From Isoetes taiwanensis (Eukaryota > Streptophyta > Lycopodiopsida > Isoetales > Isoetaceae), in assembly GCA_021234155.1 (NCBI GenBank), contig JAJEKV010000011.1, positions 23,842,821-23,906,820 on the forward strand: 64,000 bases of DNA. Direction: 5' to 3'. Within the stretch, counting starts at the first letter, position 1; each line of letters begins with the position of its first letter. Below are positions 24,185 through 35,384 of this stretch, piece after piece. The position numbers were made by a program, and so were the translations under genes. The notes beneath the pieces were generated by a model. The model saw only the letters and a list, made by a program, of their open reading frames with translations. It made no database searches and was not told the origin of the DNA.

Positions 24185-24905
24185 AGTACCAAGACCGAAC
24201 CATATCGGCTTATCGATATGATAGAAACCATCCACGTTAAAGTCAGAGAAATGAGCTATAAAAGTGGGAATAAATCTGAGCATAATATCGAAAAGTGAAG
24301 AGATGATCCACCAATGATCCTCGGAGCCACTGATTTCTGTTGAGATAAAATAGGCTGAGGCCACAGGAGGCTTCCTTAGTGCCCAGGCCATATGCTCTGT
24401 TTGGAAAATGCAAAAGCCGTAGGCCAACCTTTGAAAAAAGTAAAACCCATATAGGAGGAAGTAAGGTAGGAGAACTCGTCCCCACCAACAACAAGATTGA
24501 CTCAGGCAGATGAGGAATGTGAAAGACACACAAGGCTTTATGGGAGAAAGGCCAAAGCATGCTTCTCTTGGGGCTTGTGCCAAAGAAACTGGTCAAAGCG
24601 TGCTTCCAAAGCGGCGTCCTATCCTAGAATGATGGTTCTCTACATATAAGAGAACCATTTGCATTCTAGGAAAGGAATCCTATGCACAAATATCAACATC
24701 GACACAAAGAGGACATACTCAAACCCCCATCATACATGAGACCACGAGATATTGTAAGGCACACTACTAGGAAGTGTAACGATAAATGAGATGAGGTGGG
24801 ATGCCCTTTGCAAATAGAGGAAGGGAAGCGCCGAAACCTAAGACAAGCTGGACGCATAAGAGCAAAAGGCATAAATTAGGATAGCAAAGTGTAACCATCC
24901 TAAAT
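24185..24905 (-). repeat. Inverted fragment after copy C: segment S, hairpin H, 3' end
   Basis: On the minus strand the order is: 3' end of the repeat (24900 to 24690), H (24658 to 24632), then a ~420-bp segment S (24610 to 24190). S recurs only at 31060-31480 beyond the H of inverted copy E; shared phrases are cacaaggctttatgggag, aaagtaaaacccatatagg and agagatgatcca. Minus-strand open frames of up to 155 codons exist in S (for example 24116-24583), but the two S copies do not keep one frame open together, so coding is doubtful. Confidence 0.75.
24632..24658. repeat. Hairpin H, copy 6 (inverted, after copy C)
   Basis: Core atggttctct/agagaaccat. Outer flanks pair too: cctagaatg at left and cattctagg at right, giving the clearest ~50-bp palindrome of the eight. 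Confidence 0.85.
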
Positions 24906-24907
24906 TA

Positions 24908-24942
24908 TTACACTTTGGATTTATCCCAACAACAAAGTGTAA
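24908..24942. repeat. Junction hairpin TTACACTTTG/CAAAGTGTAA, second copy
   Basis: Same 10-bp stem as at 22025, 15-base loop (gatttatcccaacaa). It again lies exactly at the end of an inverted fragment. Confidence 0.85.
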
Positions 24943-25089
24943 GTGAGTAATAGTTGAAAAATGAAATGTATATTATAATGTTATTGTGTAAGTGTTGGAC
25001 CCAGCCTAGATCCAACGACTGAGATTTTAACCTTAAATTCAATAGCTGGTTAGCCATACAATCAGATTCTCGCCATCAGGCTTCCTCCA

Positions 25090-25515
25090 TTAGCTGTTTT
25101 CTGTGTTAGAGAGGGCGACAGAGCTACTATTATTGATGTCTACGGCAGTGCCAAAGAATAAGCCATGGGCTGATTCATGGCCGCATTGCGGAGTGAAAAT
25201 GGAAACATCGACTATGGCGGAGTTGATCCACCGGTTCAGTTCCGTTCTTGGCTTTGATGCAAAATCTAAGCAACAAATATGTGGTTGCCCGCTGTTATCT
25301 TTTAGATTAGGGCTTTTGCAAGATGCATGAAAATATAGCAAAATCTTTGGGATTTTAGGGGATGTCAAACTTTTGAACAGACACCGCCCATAATTTGCAT
25401 CAGAATCAGAAGGAGTTGCTGCTTTGCGAACTGCGGGTGTGCCGCAGTGCAGGTTCTTTACTGAACGATTTAGGTTTTGTCTCCTCTGTTCATATTTCTT
25501 CCCGTTTGCCATCAA
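25090..25515 (-). CDS. Unrecognised 141-codon open frame
   Basis: The longest open frame of the island, starting MMANGKKYEQRRQNL. It is low in acidic residues (about 10 D+E in 141) and shows no motif, signal peptide or membrane segment that I recognise. A competing plus-strand frame (25103-25330) contains MAELIHRFSSVLGF. Neither has clear splice signals that extend it. It may be a decayed exon or chance. Confidence 0.15.
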   Translation of the reverse strand: MMANGKKYEQRRQNLNRSVKNLHCGTPAVRKAATPSDSDANYGRCLFKSLTSPKIPKILLYFHASCKSPNLKDNSGQPHICCLDFASKPRTELNRWINSAIVDVSIFTPQCGHESAHGLFFGTAVDINNSSSVALSNTENS

Positions 25516-26775
25516 AAGTGGATGCTTCTTTGCTGCACAGGCTTGCGTACAGTGCGGAAATTCAGGTTATTCGGTTATGCAGTGGATTTGGATTACAAGA
25601 CTGGTTATTTGTGCTCTATGATATTTTTATATGCTAGGTAAAACTGTGTCTTTCTCTATATCTGGATTTACGCCGTCTTTGGAGTTATTTCTGTACTGGA
25701 TTGCCCAACTGCTGGGCTTTATCTTGATTATAAAAGTATCTTAGAGTTCTAATGATCAAAATTATCTTTAGTTTAGCTGTGTAGAAAGGATCCTTGGATA
25801 GTTGGGTTTGCATTTGGCGTAACCCATTGGAGGACTTTTCTATTCATATTCCTTCTGCAAGGAACTGGCGGATTTAAAATACATGATTTTTTAGCCGTGT
25901 GAACCCAGACAGACTCAGGTAGTTTGTACAGAAGGTTATGATTGATTTCCCTGCCGGGGTTTGGATAGCCTGGATCTGTCAAGATTGTGATTATTTCACA
26001 CACCATGAGAGTTTGAATAGTTTTAAATCTGCTATGGTTGTTGGAGACTTCCACCAAATCGATCCTTGGAGGCCATTTTCTCAGATCAGAAGATGCTTTG
26101 CTGTTGTTGCCCAGATTTCTAGCAGAAACTGACTCTTTTCTAAATCAAGTGCACATTTGCATACCCGGTGAAGATTCTTGCTTAAAGAAATTTTAGCAAG
26201 CTTTTTGGTCAACCTAAGTAAGCACCGGCTGCTGTATTTAAACTATGAGTGCCTTATGCCTATTGCATATAAAACCATTAGGATGAGCTAACAATGCATT
26301 GCAAGACTCATGCCTGGCATGGCATTTCTATCATGTTTAATCATATCCCACAAAAGAACAGTTGTTCTTAAAGTGATTTTCTCACTGTTTGATGTGGTCA
26401 ATCCACAAGGTCTTTTTCATTGCACTTTGTGATTGTAGATCACGATTGTAGATTTCAGGACTTTTTGTGAGGAGTAACAGAAGATTTTGTGGTGGCAAAG
26501 ATGGGGGCTCTACCAGATTACAAAGCATGCCTCCAGATTTGAAGGTCTGATGTATTTCATCTTGACTCTATGCTTAGAGTTGATTTTTACCATTTCTATT
26601 TCCTTCTTTTGCAACATTTATGTGCGCTTCAAAACCATGTTGTGGTTCAAACATTCACCATGAGATGGATCAGAAATAGTTGATATAATTGTTAGTCACT
26701 GAGAGACGCATTTATAAGGATGATCCTCCTGCATTGCATATTTATTTGTTCCCCAAACTAATTCAATGCGGCAGA

Positions 26776-27146
26776 GCCATAATATTCTGCTGCAGTCCTA
26801 ACCTCCTAGCAAGTCCTATGACCCACGAAATATACAAATTTTGGAAAGCGATTACATGTTCTTGAGATTGCATTTCAACTAATGCCTGTCATTATATAAA
26901 CTTTTAAGCTATAAAGGAAGTGTACTTTATGCTGGACTAGCCCATGTATTGTAGCAGTAATTAAAAAGTTTAATATTTGACATAGCCATAATCTCTTTGC
27001 AGGTCCTGGCCTTCTAGCAAGTCTATGAGCCATGTAATATAGAAATTCTGGAAAGCGATTACATGTTCTTAAGATAAGTTCAACTATTGCCTGTCGGATT
27101 ATATATTTTCAAGCTATAAAGGAATTGTTCTTTATGCTGGACTATG
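26776..27146. repeat. 209-bp tandem duplication
   Basis: Unit 1 (26776-26945) and unit 2 (26985-27146) share gccataat, tctagcaagt(c)ctatga, ggaaagcgattacatgttct, caagctataaagga-like and ctttatgctggacta blocks. Differences are scattered point changes and short indels, so the duplication is not recent. Confidence 0.8.
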
Positions 27147-27378
27147 ATGCTGTTATGGCAGCTATTGAAGCCATCACCCCTTAGACAATGGTGTGAGCCC
27201 CTTGCATTTCTGCATTCATCTCAAAACATATTTATGTTTAACATATAGTCGCGATAGATTTGTGTTCTTAAGTTAGACATTGAAAGCACCCTCTTATGTT
27301 TTCTGCACTTTCAAAATCAAAAAAGTAAAGCAGTGTTAAAGTTCCCTGCCTAAGTGGAGAGAGAGAGAGATTCAAGTC

Positions 27379-27606
27379 ATGGCTAACACCAAGATTTACT
27401 TGAGAAGCCTGCCTATGAAGGTATCCTTTTTATATCAAACTAATGTCATTGTTACCAACTCAGTGGGCCATATGTGCCCCTGCACAGCACAATGGTATTT
27501 AGTTGCAGATGTGGCCTATAGTACAAAAGTGCTGTTTTGCAACGCAGAGTGGGGTGTGACACTTGGGATTCTTATTGTAAGTAAGCGCCTGGTACTCGGA
27601 TGTTAG
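27379..27606 (+). CDS. Unrecognised short open frame after a GA run
   Basis: ATG preceded by gtggagagagagagagattc, a 5'-UTR-like context. It opens MANTKIYLRSLPMK and is then followed by gtatcctttttat, which could be a splice donor. No continuation exon is convincing. Weak gene signal only. Confidence 0.15.
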   Translation: MANTKIYLRSLPMKVSFLYQTNVIVTNSVGHMCPCTAQWYLVADVAYSTKVLFCNAEWGVTLGILIVSKRLVLGC

Positions 27607-28600
27607 CTCGGGGCACATAAAAATATTATATGATCTCTAATGCTTTATTTTAGGGATTCCGGAATGTGAAAGATTGCCTTTTGATTTACCAGAAGAGAGG
27701 AGAATTGATAGCAGGTTATCAAGAGCCGAGAGTAGAGATGTTCATTTAATGGGGCCGATAGAATGCACTTGCTTGAGTACTTTTCTTTTTAACATTGTTG
27801 CATTTGTTTGAAAGATTGGTGCATTGTATGATGATTCTTTCTTTTTTTTAACATTAACTGCATTTGTTTGAAGATTGAATTCATTCCTTACATGATGGAT
27901 TCAGGACAATTTTGTGGGGGTCTACTTTATTGCATAGGTTATATTGCTTTTACCAAGAAAAAGGACTTCAAAATGATTTTGCATCATTTGATACTCTATT
28001 GTGTATTTGGATGAAGTTGCGGCAGCAAGCTTCTGTCCCAAATATTATTGATCATAAAATTTCAAATAAATTGTGATTTATAATTCCTCAGAACTTCAAA
28101 TAGACAATGACGATATTTGAATAACATATTGTCTCCAATTTTACATAGTAGTACACCGGCCTTGGACCAGATTCATTCATTCACATGGCGCAAATTCCAA
28201 ATATTGTTTATCACAACTTTCCAAAATGGTGTGGCTATAATTCCTTTAGAACTTCAAGCAGCTGTCCCGAATAACATGTTACGTGTTGCAATAGCGAATT
28301 CATTTTACCGAACCTCCACACTAAAATAAATCCTACTTTAGGAAGCACATTAATAATGATTCATCGCGTTATTTTACGCGAGCATTCACAGAAACGCACA
28401 TGCCAAGCGAAGGGAAGGGGATAAATAATAATTATCAACAAGCACCCAAAAACCTAACAACCAAAAATGTGTAGCCTATAGTGCCACACTTTACATACAC
28501 ACAATATTTACAAAGATAAAAATTTGAGAGTGATCGTAATTTGGACATTCTTTTGTAGCCCCAACATTTATATGCTCTAAAGAAACTTTATGCCGACGTG

Positions 28601-28939
28601 ACACCATTACTAGTAGTTAATTCACTTTATATAACATTAGTGTAACTAATCCTTGTTTTATTTATACTAGTTGTTATCAAAGAAACAAGTTAAACATTAA
28701 CGTCATTGATATAACGACAGATCAAGAACTTACTCTTGATCACGTAAGATTTACAGCCAAACTGAGCAGGACTAGCCCGAACTTATATCTGTAGTTATAA
28801 TTTGTCTATTTAATTATAAGTTAAAATAGCAACTTACATAAGTTAAAGTTGCTAGCGTAGGCTGGAACCAATTGCTGGCTGGCGGAAAGGATGAAGCGGG
28901 ATAGCGAGGAAGAAGTGATGCGTGAAGGGCTAGCAACAT
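28601..28939. other. AT-rich junction sequence with small hairpins
   Basis: Begins with tagttaattcacttt, matching the junction at 22070-22090. It includes atcaagaacttactcttgat (20 bp) with self-complementary ends and one arm of an inverted pair (28784-28827). No gene. Confidence 0.5.
28784..28827 (+). repeat. 44-bp inverted repeat, left arm
   Basis: Exact reverse complement of 29679-29722; it begins tatatctgtagttataat. Arms ~0.85 kb apart. Confidence 0.9.
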
Positions 28940-29600
28940 AACCACAAGAGAGCGGTGTTTTATATGATTACCTTTGGTCCTTCATGATGCGTTATATAAG
29001 CGAGTATCTCATTCCTAGTTAGTAATGATTTCTTTGGTTCCTTTCAAAACACCCGGTATCGTATTCGCGATATATTTCGGCTTTACGATTCGATAGAAGC
29101 GAATCGGAAAGTCAAAGAGAAAAAAGATAAACGACAATGCGGCTAAGGCTGAAGGATAAACGGATACTTGGAAGGGGAGGTAGGCGAAGGGCTAGCAACA
29201 TAACACCGGAAACCGGACTAGCGAAATCGAAGAACAAGCGAGCAAAAGCGTTCCTTTGGCTGAATTCTCCTTGTTCGGTGTTTTCCCTCACAACCCCATT
29301 CTTTCATTAAGTCTTGCTTTACTTGCTGCTCGGAAAGATTGGGCTGAAATTTCGTTTAAGGATCACGGTATTTGCCCAGGTCGATCCCTTAAGACCAATA
29401 GGCATTCGCTTGCTTGGCTTGTTCTCTCCCGGATTTTTTTGGGCTAGTACATTACGTGTTATGTTGCTGTATACATCGCTATTACATTATCTGCTCTATC
29501 GCTGCGGCAGCCATGATTTATGCGCTCCTTTTACGACACCGGTTAGGTCATGGTTTCTCTTTATCTGCTCTATAGATTTAATAAGCGCAACGCAATAGCG
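28940..29600 (+). repeat. 7-kb repeat, 5' fragment D0
   Basis: Matches copy B 13500-14110 collinearly: gatgcgttatataa, aaacacccggtatcg, gaagggctagcaacataac, ctgaattctccttgttcgg (29260), aaggatcacggtatt, gacc(a)ataggcattc, tgttatgttgctgta. It stops after ctctatagatttaataag. The segment 28880-28940 is itself a partial duplicate of 29150-29220. A further short duplicate of its 3' part lies at 29735-29860. Confidence 0.75.
28998..29032 (+). repeat. 35-bp inverted repeat, left arm
   Basis: Exact reverse complement of 29925-29959 (begins aagcgagtatctcattcc). It interleaves with the 28784/29679 pair instead of nesting. Confidence 0.9.
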
Positions 29601-29678
29601 ATAGCCTAGATTCTCACTACACTTCTATAAACTATATAATAACTTATACAACAATAAATACTTCACCTATGAACTTAT

Positions 29679-29722
29679 ATTTTAACTTATAATTAAATAG
29701 ACAAATTATAACTACAGATATA
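29679..29722 (-). repeat. 44-bp inverted repeat, right arm
   Basis: Pairs with 28784-28827. Confidence 0.9.
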
Positions 29723-29924
29723 GGATTGGACTGAAAGTCACCGATGCAATGTTATGTTGCTGGCCATACCAAAGCTATTGTTATCTGCTCTATCAGCACA
29801 CAAAGCAGCCATGATTATTACACTCATCCTTTTTACGACTTTTGATTCAATTTCCTTTGAATTTGAATCGGGAAAAGTCGAAAAACATTAATAACATGAT
29901 CTTGGTGTTTTGAAAGATTAAAAG

Positions 29925-29959
29925 GAAATCATTACTAACTAGGAATGAGATACTCGCTT
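29925..29959 (-). repeat. 35-bp inverted repeat, right arm
   Basis: Pairs with 28998-29032. The similarity continues more loosely for another ~25 bp (tgttttgaaag against ctttcaaaaca). Confidence 0.9.
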
Positions 29960-29962
29960 AAC

Positions 29963-29993
29963 TTACATAACTTGTTATAAACAAGTTATGTAA
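29963..29993. repeat. 31-bp palindrome
   Basis: ttacataacttgtt / aacaagttatgtaa, a 14-bp perfect stem with a 3-base loop. Confidence 0.9.
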
Positions 29994-30010
29994 CAAGGAT
30001 ATTTAACAAG

Positions 30011-30046
30011 GGGCCTATACTAAAGTGATCACTTTAGTATAGGCCC
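30011..30046. repeat. Perfect 36-bp palindrome without loop
   Basis: gggcctatactaaagtga followed at once by its exact reverse complement. Spacer-free perfect palindromes of this size are unstable on replication, so this one is either recent, maintained, or an artefact of fold-back reads. Confidence 0.95.
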
Positions 30047-30498
30047 GCAATCCACTCAACGAAGGGAGAAGCTATACTGAAACCGGTCATGGATTCTTAA
30101 TGTGTCATTAGTGCCTTCGCGGTGGCTTTAGTTATTTCCATTTGTGTCTCGGCCGTTTTTGTCGCCGTTTGGCTGACTTTTCTCTATTCTTTCGATCCCT
30201 TTTTTCTATCCATTTCATTGCAGTCTCCTGTTGTCTTTTTCACCCTATTTGATTTCGCTTTCCTCTTGTTTCCATTTTATCCCTTGAGATACATCTTTGC
30301 TCTGCTATTGTCTTGATTCCCTCCTTTGTTTGCCCCTTGATTTGACGTAGTTCTTCTTGCCTTGTTGGTCCAGTCGTCATGCCTTTTCTATGTTGATCTC
30401 TTAAAAACTTAAATAACGATCAAGTTTTTATAAATAACTAGTTTGTTAAGAAAATTGAAGTGGTGTTCAATTTGAAATTTGAATGAAAAAATAGTACA

Positions 30499-30612
30499 AT
30501 GACCCCACCCGAGGCTCAAGATGAATCCCGTGAAAGGAAGAGGGAACAAACTGATGAATACGAATGGGTAAATCAGCAAACACAACCTCGGGTTAGACCA
30601 CCCGATATATAA
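30499..30612 (+). CDS. Short charged open frame (37 aa)
   Basis: ATG frame of 37 codons opening MTPPEAQDESRERKREQ and ending with PRVRPPDI. It is strongly enriched in E, R and Q, unlike the chance frames elsewhere in the window. The C-terminal RPP-rich end recalls linker segments of Ty1/copia polyproteins, but the match is too short to claim. It lies just inside the left fold-back arm and belongs to no copy of the 7-kb repeat. Possibly a remnant of a coding element; no start context or downstream continuation supports a complete gene. Confidence 0.2.
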   Translation: MTPPEAQDESRERKREQTDEYEWVNQQTQPRVRPPDI

Positions 30613-30659
30613 GATAATTGTGTACAATAAGTCTAATTTATAGAACATCTAGAGAGAAA

Positions 30660-31059
30660 TTTTGTTATCTTGTAATGCTCCCAAAGCTACAACAAGCTGC
30701 AAAAGTGGTCGCGCCACCCATCCAAGTAGTGAGTCAAATCCATGCAGCTAAGATCAGCCCATCGTCCTGACCACTTGTATAAAAACGACCACGTGCATGT
30801 CGAGAGGCTCAGAAGTACATAGAAGACCAAACCACGTATGATTATCCAGCATGTTAGGGTAGTCTCACGGCCAGAGTAAGCAAGCTCTGAGGGAGTGGGA
30901 CTAAATACAAACACAATATCAAAATGGAAAGGCTGCGTGGAAACCACGAGGGCTGCAGCGTAGAGATAAAGCATCTCCGGCTCGACGAGGCATATAAAAG
31001 CGACTTCATGCACACGCGAGAGCTCAAAGCGCAGACGAAGGCAGTATCGATCATCAAAT
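30660..31059 (-). other. Stretch between fold-back arm and copy E, with a 128-codon minus-strand frame
   Basis: The minus-strand frame 30687-31073 begins MASNTFDDRYCLRLRFEL and is hydrophobic, with cysteine and tryptophan overrepresented. I recognise no domain. The same DNA is not seen elsewhere in the window, so conservation cannot be used to test it. It may be a continuation of segment S or unrelated DNA. Confidence 0.2.
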
Positions 31060-31492
31060 GTGTTAGAAGCCATCCACGGGCCAAATTCGATAAGCTATAA
31101 AATTAGAATAGAAATACAAGAGCATAATATCAAAAATTGAAGAGATGATCCATAATGATCACCGGAAGCCACGGGGCTTTCTGTAGAGATAAAAATATAG
31201 GCAGGCAGGGCCTCCCCTTAGTACCCTCGAAGCGCGGTCTTTCTGACAGGAAAAATCCAAAAGCCCGCCGGTAACTAACTGAACAAAAGTAAAACCCATA
31301 TAGGAGTAAGAGTGGGAGAGACTCAGGTACAACAGCAAGATTGAAGAGGCTTCGGAAGCAGCCCAGATGAGGAATCTTGAGCCACAAGGCTTTATGGGAG
31401 AGCCAAAGAAAGGCACCTAGCTATAAGCTGAGCTTAATGCCCAAGAAAGCTTAGATCCATGAGCTAAGCATGTGGTGTCCCTTTCCTAGAAT

Positions 31493-31518
31493 GATGGTTC
31501 TCTTCTATATAGAACCAT
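31493..31518. repeat. Hairpin H, copy 7 (inverted copy E)
   Basis: atggttct ... agaaccat around cttctatat; the left arm is preceded by ctttcctagaatg and the right flank (ggcagtctcagg) has lost the complementary bases. Confidence 0.75.
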
Positions 31519-34500
31519 GGCAGTCTCAGGAAAGGTCCTATACACAAATAATAGCGTCAGGCCACCGAAGGGAACCTCCCTCAAGCCCATCATAGATTGA
31601 GACCACGAGGAGATTGTAAGGCACAGCTGCTAGGAAAGTGCTGCTTGATCTGTGAGATAGGGTGGGATGCCACTGACAGTAGGGGAAGGGGCACCGAAAC
31701 CTGAGACAACTGTTGCATAAGGCAAGGGCATGAAAAGAACACAAACCACAAGATCTATGGCCACCATCAAAGCACATGAAATCAAATTGTAGAACCAACG
31801 TACCAACAAACTATAGAGAATATCTAAGAACCCAGATGCTATGGAAGTAAAAGAACATGAAATGCCTAACCTATATATCATTCATGGGAATGGACTCAAG
31901 CAAACTTCCATGAAGACAAGTACAAACCCATAATAATAAATGTAGAAAGATCAAAACCGTACCATGGAATGTAAAAGAAGACATAGAAGGTGGACATAGT
32001 TAATAAGCCTAAAGAGCACGTGGGACAAAAGATTGAAGAAACAGCGTGTGTATCAAACTAAGTGAATACTATAATGAAAAAACACTATGATAAACAAGGA
32101 CAAAAACCCTAAACATATACCCTACATACATAACTAGTTAAACAAACTATCAAAGTATAAACAAGCGTAACCGAGAACAAGACAATAGGACCAGAGATAC
32201 AGAATACAAAGTTTCATGCGGTGACAAACGAAGTGCACTTAATTGGGAATACTAGTAGATGATGCCACAGAGTCATGGTGAGGTCAATGCCAAGATGAGA
32301 TAGTGAAGAAATTGAGTGCGGCACAGGCAAGAACAAGACCGCTATAAGAAAGCAAGAACTAACCTTTGGGCTCCACTTTCTAACATGCGAGATAATGCGT
32401 GATGCAACTTACGTTTTGGAGAATTTAAAATGCGAGGGCTAAAGGAGAATGCCAGGGGAAAAAGGAACCCATCGAAACAAACTCTTCCTCGGGTTTCATA
32501 AGGGGTCAGCTTGGAAAGGCATGGCGATTGGACGACAAGGCAAGAAAGAACTTCACGTCAAATGAAGGGGCGGAACAAAGGGAGGAAATCAAGACGATAG
32601 CGAGGGGGCAAGGTAGGGAGAAAGGAATAAACATAGAATTGAAAAGACAAGCCGGGGGGCCGGAATGATGGATAGAAAAAGGGAGCAAAGCATAGAGAAA
32701 CAAAACAAAAGCGAGACAAAGTGGCAAGGATGCAAAATGGAAATAACCGGAGGCCCTCAAGGCCTTTAACAAAGACACTAGAATCTATGACAAGAGTAGT
32801 CACCAGGGCCCCTCATAGGGCATCCATGAGAACCACTAAGGATATGTGAGACATATAGCGGGTAAAAGAATAAATGAGCTTAACAACAATAAATATCAAG
32901 GCTAAGGTTCATGAATGTGTACCCACATGTACTTTATACTTGATTCCAAAGCGAATTTTCAAGCGTAGAAACAAGAACAATAGATATGAAGGACTAAAAA
33001 TTCATGAATGCATAACACCCACATGCATAATAGATCAAGCGAATTTCCAAATGTAAAACAGCAGTAGGGATCTTGAGACTCAGGACAATCTAGAGGGCTG
33101 GACCAAAGAACCCATCATAGGTAAGAAAAGATGGAGCCGAACAAAAGTCGAAGGGCTTAAAGGGTGAAGTAGATATACTGTTAGGGCGAGTTAGGAGAAC
33201 CTTTCATTGACCAACTTGCAATTTGGTTGTGAGGGCAAAAGGCGTTCAAGAGATAAAATTATCAAATAAAGAGAAGAAGGACAAATGCAGATGAAAAGAG
33301 AGGAATGGGAGATTATAATGAAATGGATGGAATAAGAGATTGGAATGGAGGAGCGAGGCAAGTTGGGACAAAGGCTGGAGCCACAAATGCAGAAAATAAA
33401 GCCCTGAAGGCATTCATGGCCAGAATCAATGATAAAGAGAGTATGGACCCTGGAAGGGCATCCAAAAGAACAATTGAAACATATGAAATTAGCGCACACT
33501 TACCAACCTATACATACATCAAGAATCTTAAAGGCAAAAAGGAAAGCAAAGCAAATGGGAAATGGATGGAGAAAACCACCCGAAATGGAAAATAAATTGA
33601 ACATCAGACAAACTACAATTTGAAAGACCACGGGAAGGCCTGTTGAAGGGAATAAATCAATACATGTGCAAGTGAACAAACTCTTTGAAATCATGGATAA
33701 GAAACTAAGAGCAATGGGACACTGGGATAACTTGGACAGCGAGGCTGATGTAGCGGCGTATGGAGCTTAACTCAAGCACAACGATTTGCAAGACCTAGGA
33801 CTCAAGGATACCATAAGAGGCTCAGCAGGACAAATGGAACAAAAGTCGACAAAAGGGAATAATGCTGGATATACATGTAGGAAATACAGAAGATTAGCAA
33901 TCAAATCACAAGCACCAATGTAACTTAAAGTACAGCGGCTCAACCCATCTGAAATGCAAATTGAGATATGGCAGCAAAAATCCATGTATAAATGAGCTCA
34001 ATAATTCTAGCAAATACCGCAATGTAGAACTCTGCAAAAGGCGACGAATATAGCGTACACCACAAATGGTACCACTAGACCAACGGCAGGGGGCACGAGA
34101 TCCCAAGCAAAGGACCACATCCCCAACGTTGCAAACAAAGTTAAAAAGGATTGTGGTGGAAAATAGAGAGGCGTTATGGATACAACCATGTCTCTGAGGA
34201 TTTATTGCCGAGAACAACCAAAACAACATGGCATGAACCAGCATGAATCCTGTCATGATGAATCGCATTTAAGGAAAAGTTCACGAAGCGAGGAAAAAAA
34301 TGCGAATATATCTAAATGGAGAAGATTATATACAAGACGCAGGAGGAAATACGACTCGCTTAGACAACTTGTGCTAAAGTCCTTAGGTCAAATTACGAAA
34401 TATCAACAAAGAACTAGGCATGTGTTGATTAAATCGAGGATCACGGTGAGGCGCTAAAAGCGATGGCTTGCTGGTGACGTAAAGCAACCTATACATAGTT

Positions 34501-35384
34501 AGTCCTTGTTGAACTATACCCCGAAGGGAACACGACAACCACCATCTAACAACCCTACTTGTACCCATATATAACCTACAAAACAAGGCGGGGTTTCAAA
34601 CCTTCAAATCCGAGAAGAAAACAAAGAACATAAAATGAATCATCCAAAGGGAGAATTATCACTAGGATGAACATGATAAATCAAACACGCCAATCTACCC
34701 CAAAACTAGAAGGACTAGTCAATTGTAAATGAAATAAATAAGAAATAAGATAGAAAGGAACCGAGAAGGAATGATAGGCCATCCAAAAGGAAGCATACAA
34801 ACCGTAGGCCAAATTCCCATACAAGCTAAAAGTCACCGAAGTAGGCCAGAGCAGAACTGACTCATAAAAATAGACAATGACTCATAATTTATACATTTAC
34901 AAATACATAGTAAGCCAAATGAGTTTGTGCAGTTAGTTAATCTAGATACCACAAAATGAAATGATAGGGATGGACACCATAAATCGACTAACCCAAAAGG
35001 TGAAGAGCGAACAAAAGCGCCAGATCATTAAAGGAGAACAACAATGCAGAGAACTAACAAGCTAAGATGGAGCCCTGAAGGGCCAGAGCTTATTGAAGGA
35101 AAAACCTCCTAGGCGACAATGCATCATATATCCATGACTGCAAACCAAGCGAGCAAAAGCGAAACCAACCAAAATCCTGTCACGGCGGAACCTAACGACC
35201 CATGCAAGAACCAAACAACTAAAGCTTGAGCAAAACAAGGGCCAGGCCTCTAGACTCAGCTCAAGCACATCAAAGCCTTGAGAAAAAAAGACACCACAAA
35301 CAAGAAAAAGGTTCACCGAAGGGGAATAGGGCACAATGGACGAGGGCACAAACAACGTATACACCAAGACCTTCAGGTTAGTAA

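Larger units (their letters stand above)
24960..28600. other. Non-repeat island interrupting the repeat array
   Basis: About 3.6 kb with no match to the 7-kb repeat. Composition is balanced between strands, unlike its surroundings. It carries a slightly GC-richer part (25090-25520), a 209-bp tandem duplication (26776-27146), a GA run before an ATG (27358-27379) and AT-rich sequence. It may be genomic DNA captured between repeat copies, an older insertion, or a gene remnant; I cannot tell which. Confidence 0.5.
29963..30410 (+). repeat. Fold-back arm, left (pairs with 38000-38412)
   Basis: Consists of a 31-bp palindrome (29963-29993), caaggatatttaacaag, a perfect 36-bp palindrome (30011-30046), a ~30-bp spacer, and a fragment of the 7-kb repeat equal to copy A 10995-11320 (ggtcatggattcttaatg ... 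ttgatctcttaaaaactt). The reverse complement of the whole series is found at 38412 down to ~38040. The two arms enclose 7.6 kb containing inverted copy E. Confidence 0.75.

Noticed and set aside
24116-24583. 155-codon minus-strand frame in segment S as a gene
   Set aside because: The second copy of S (31060-31480) does not keep the same frame open; the product is hydrophobic and low in acidic residues as expected from this base composition.
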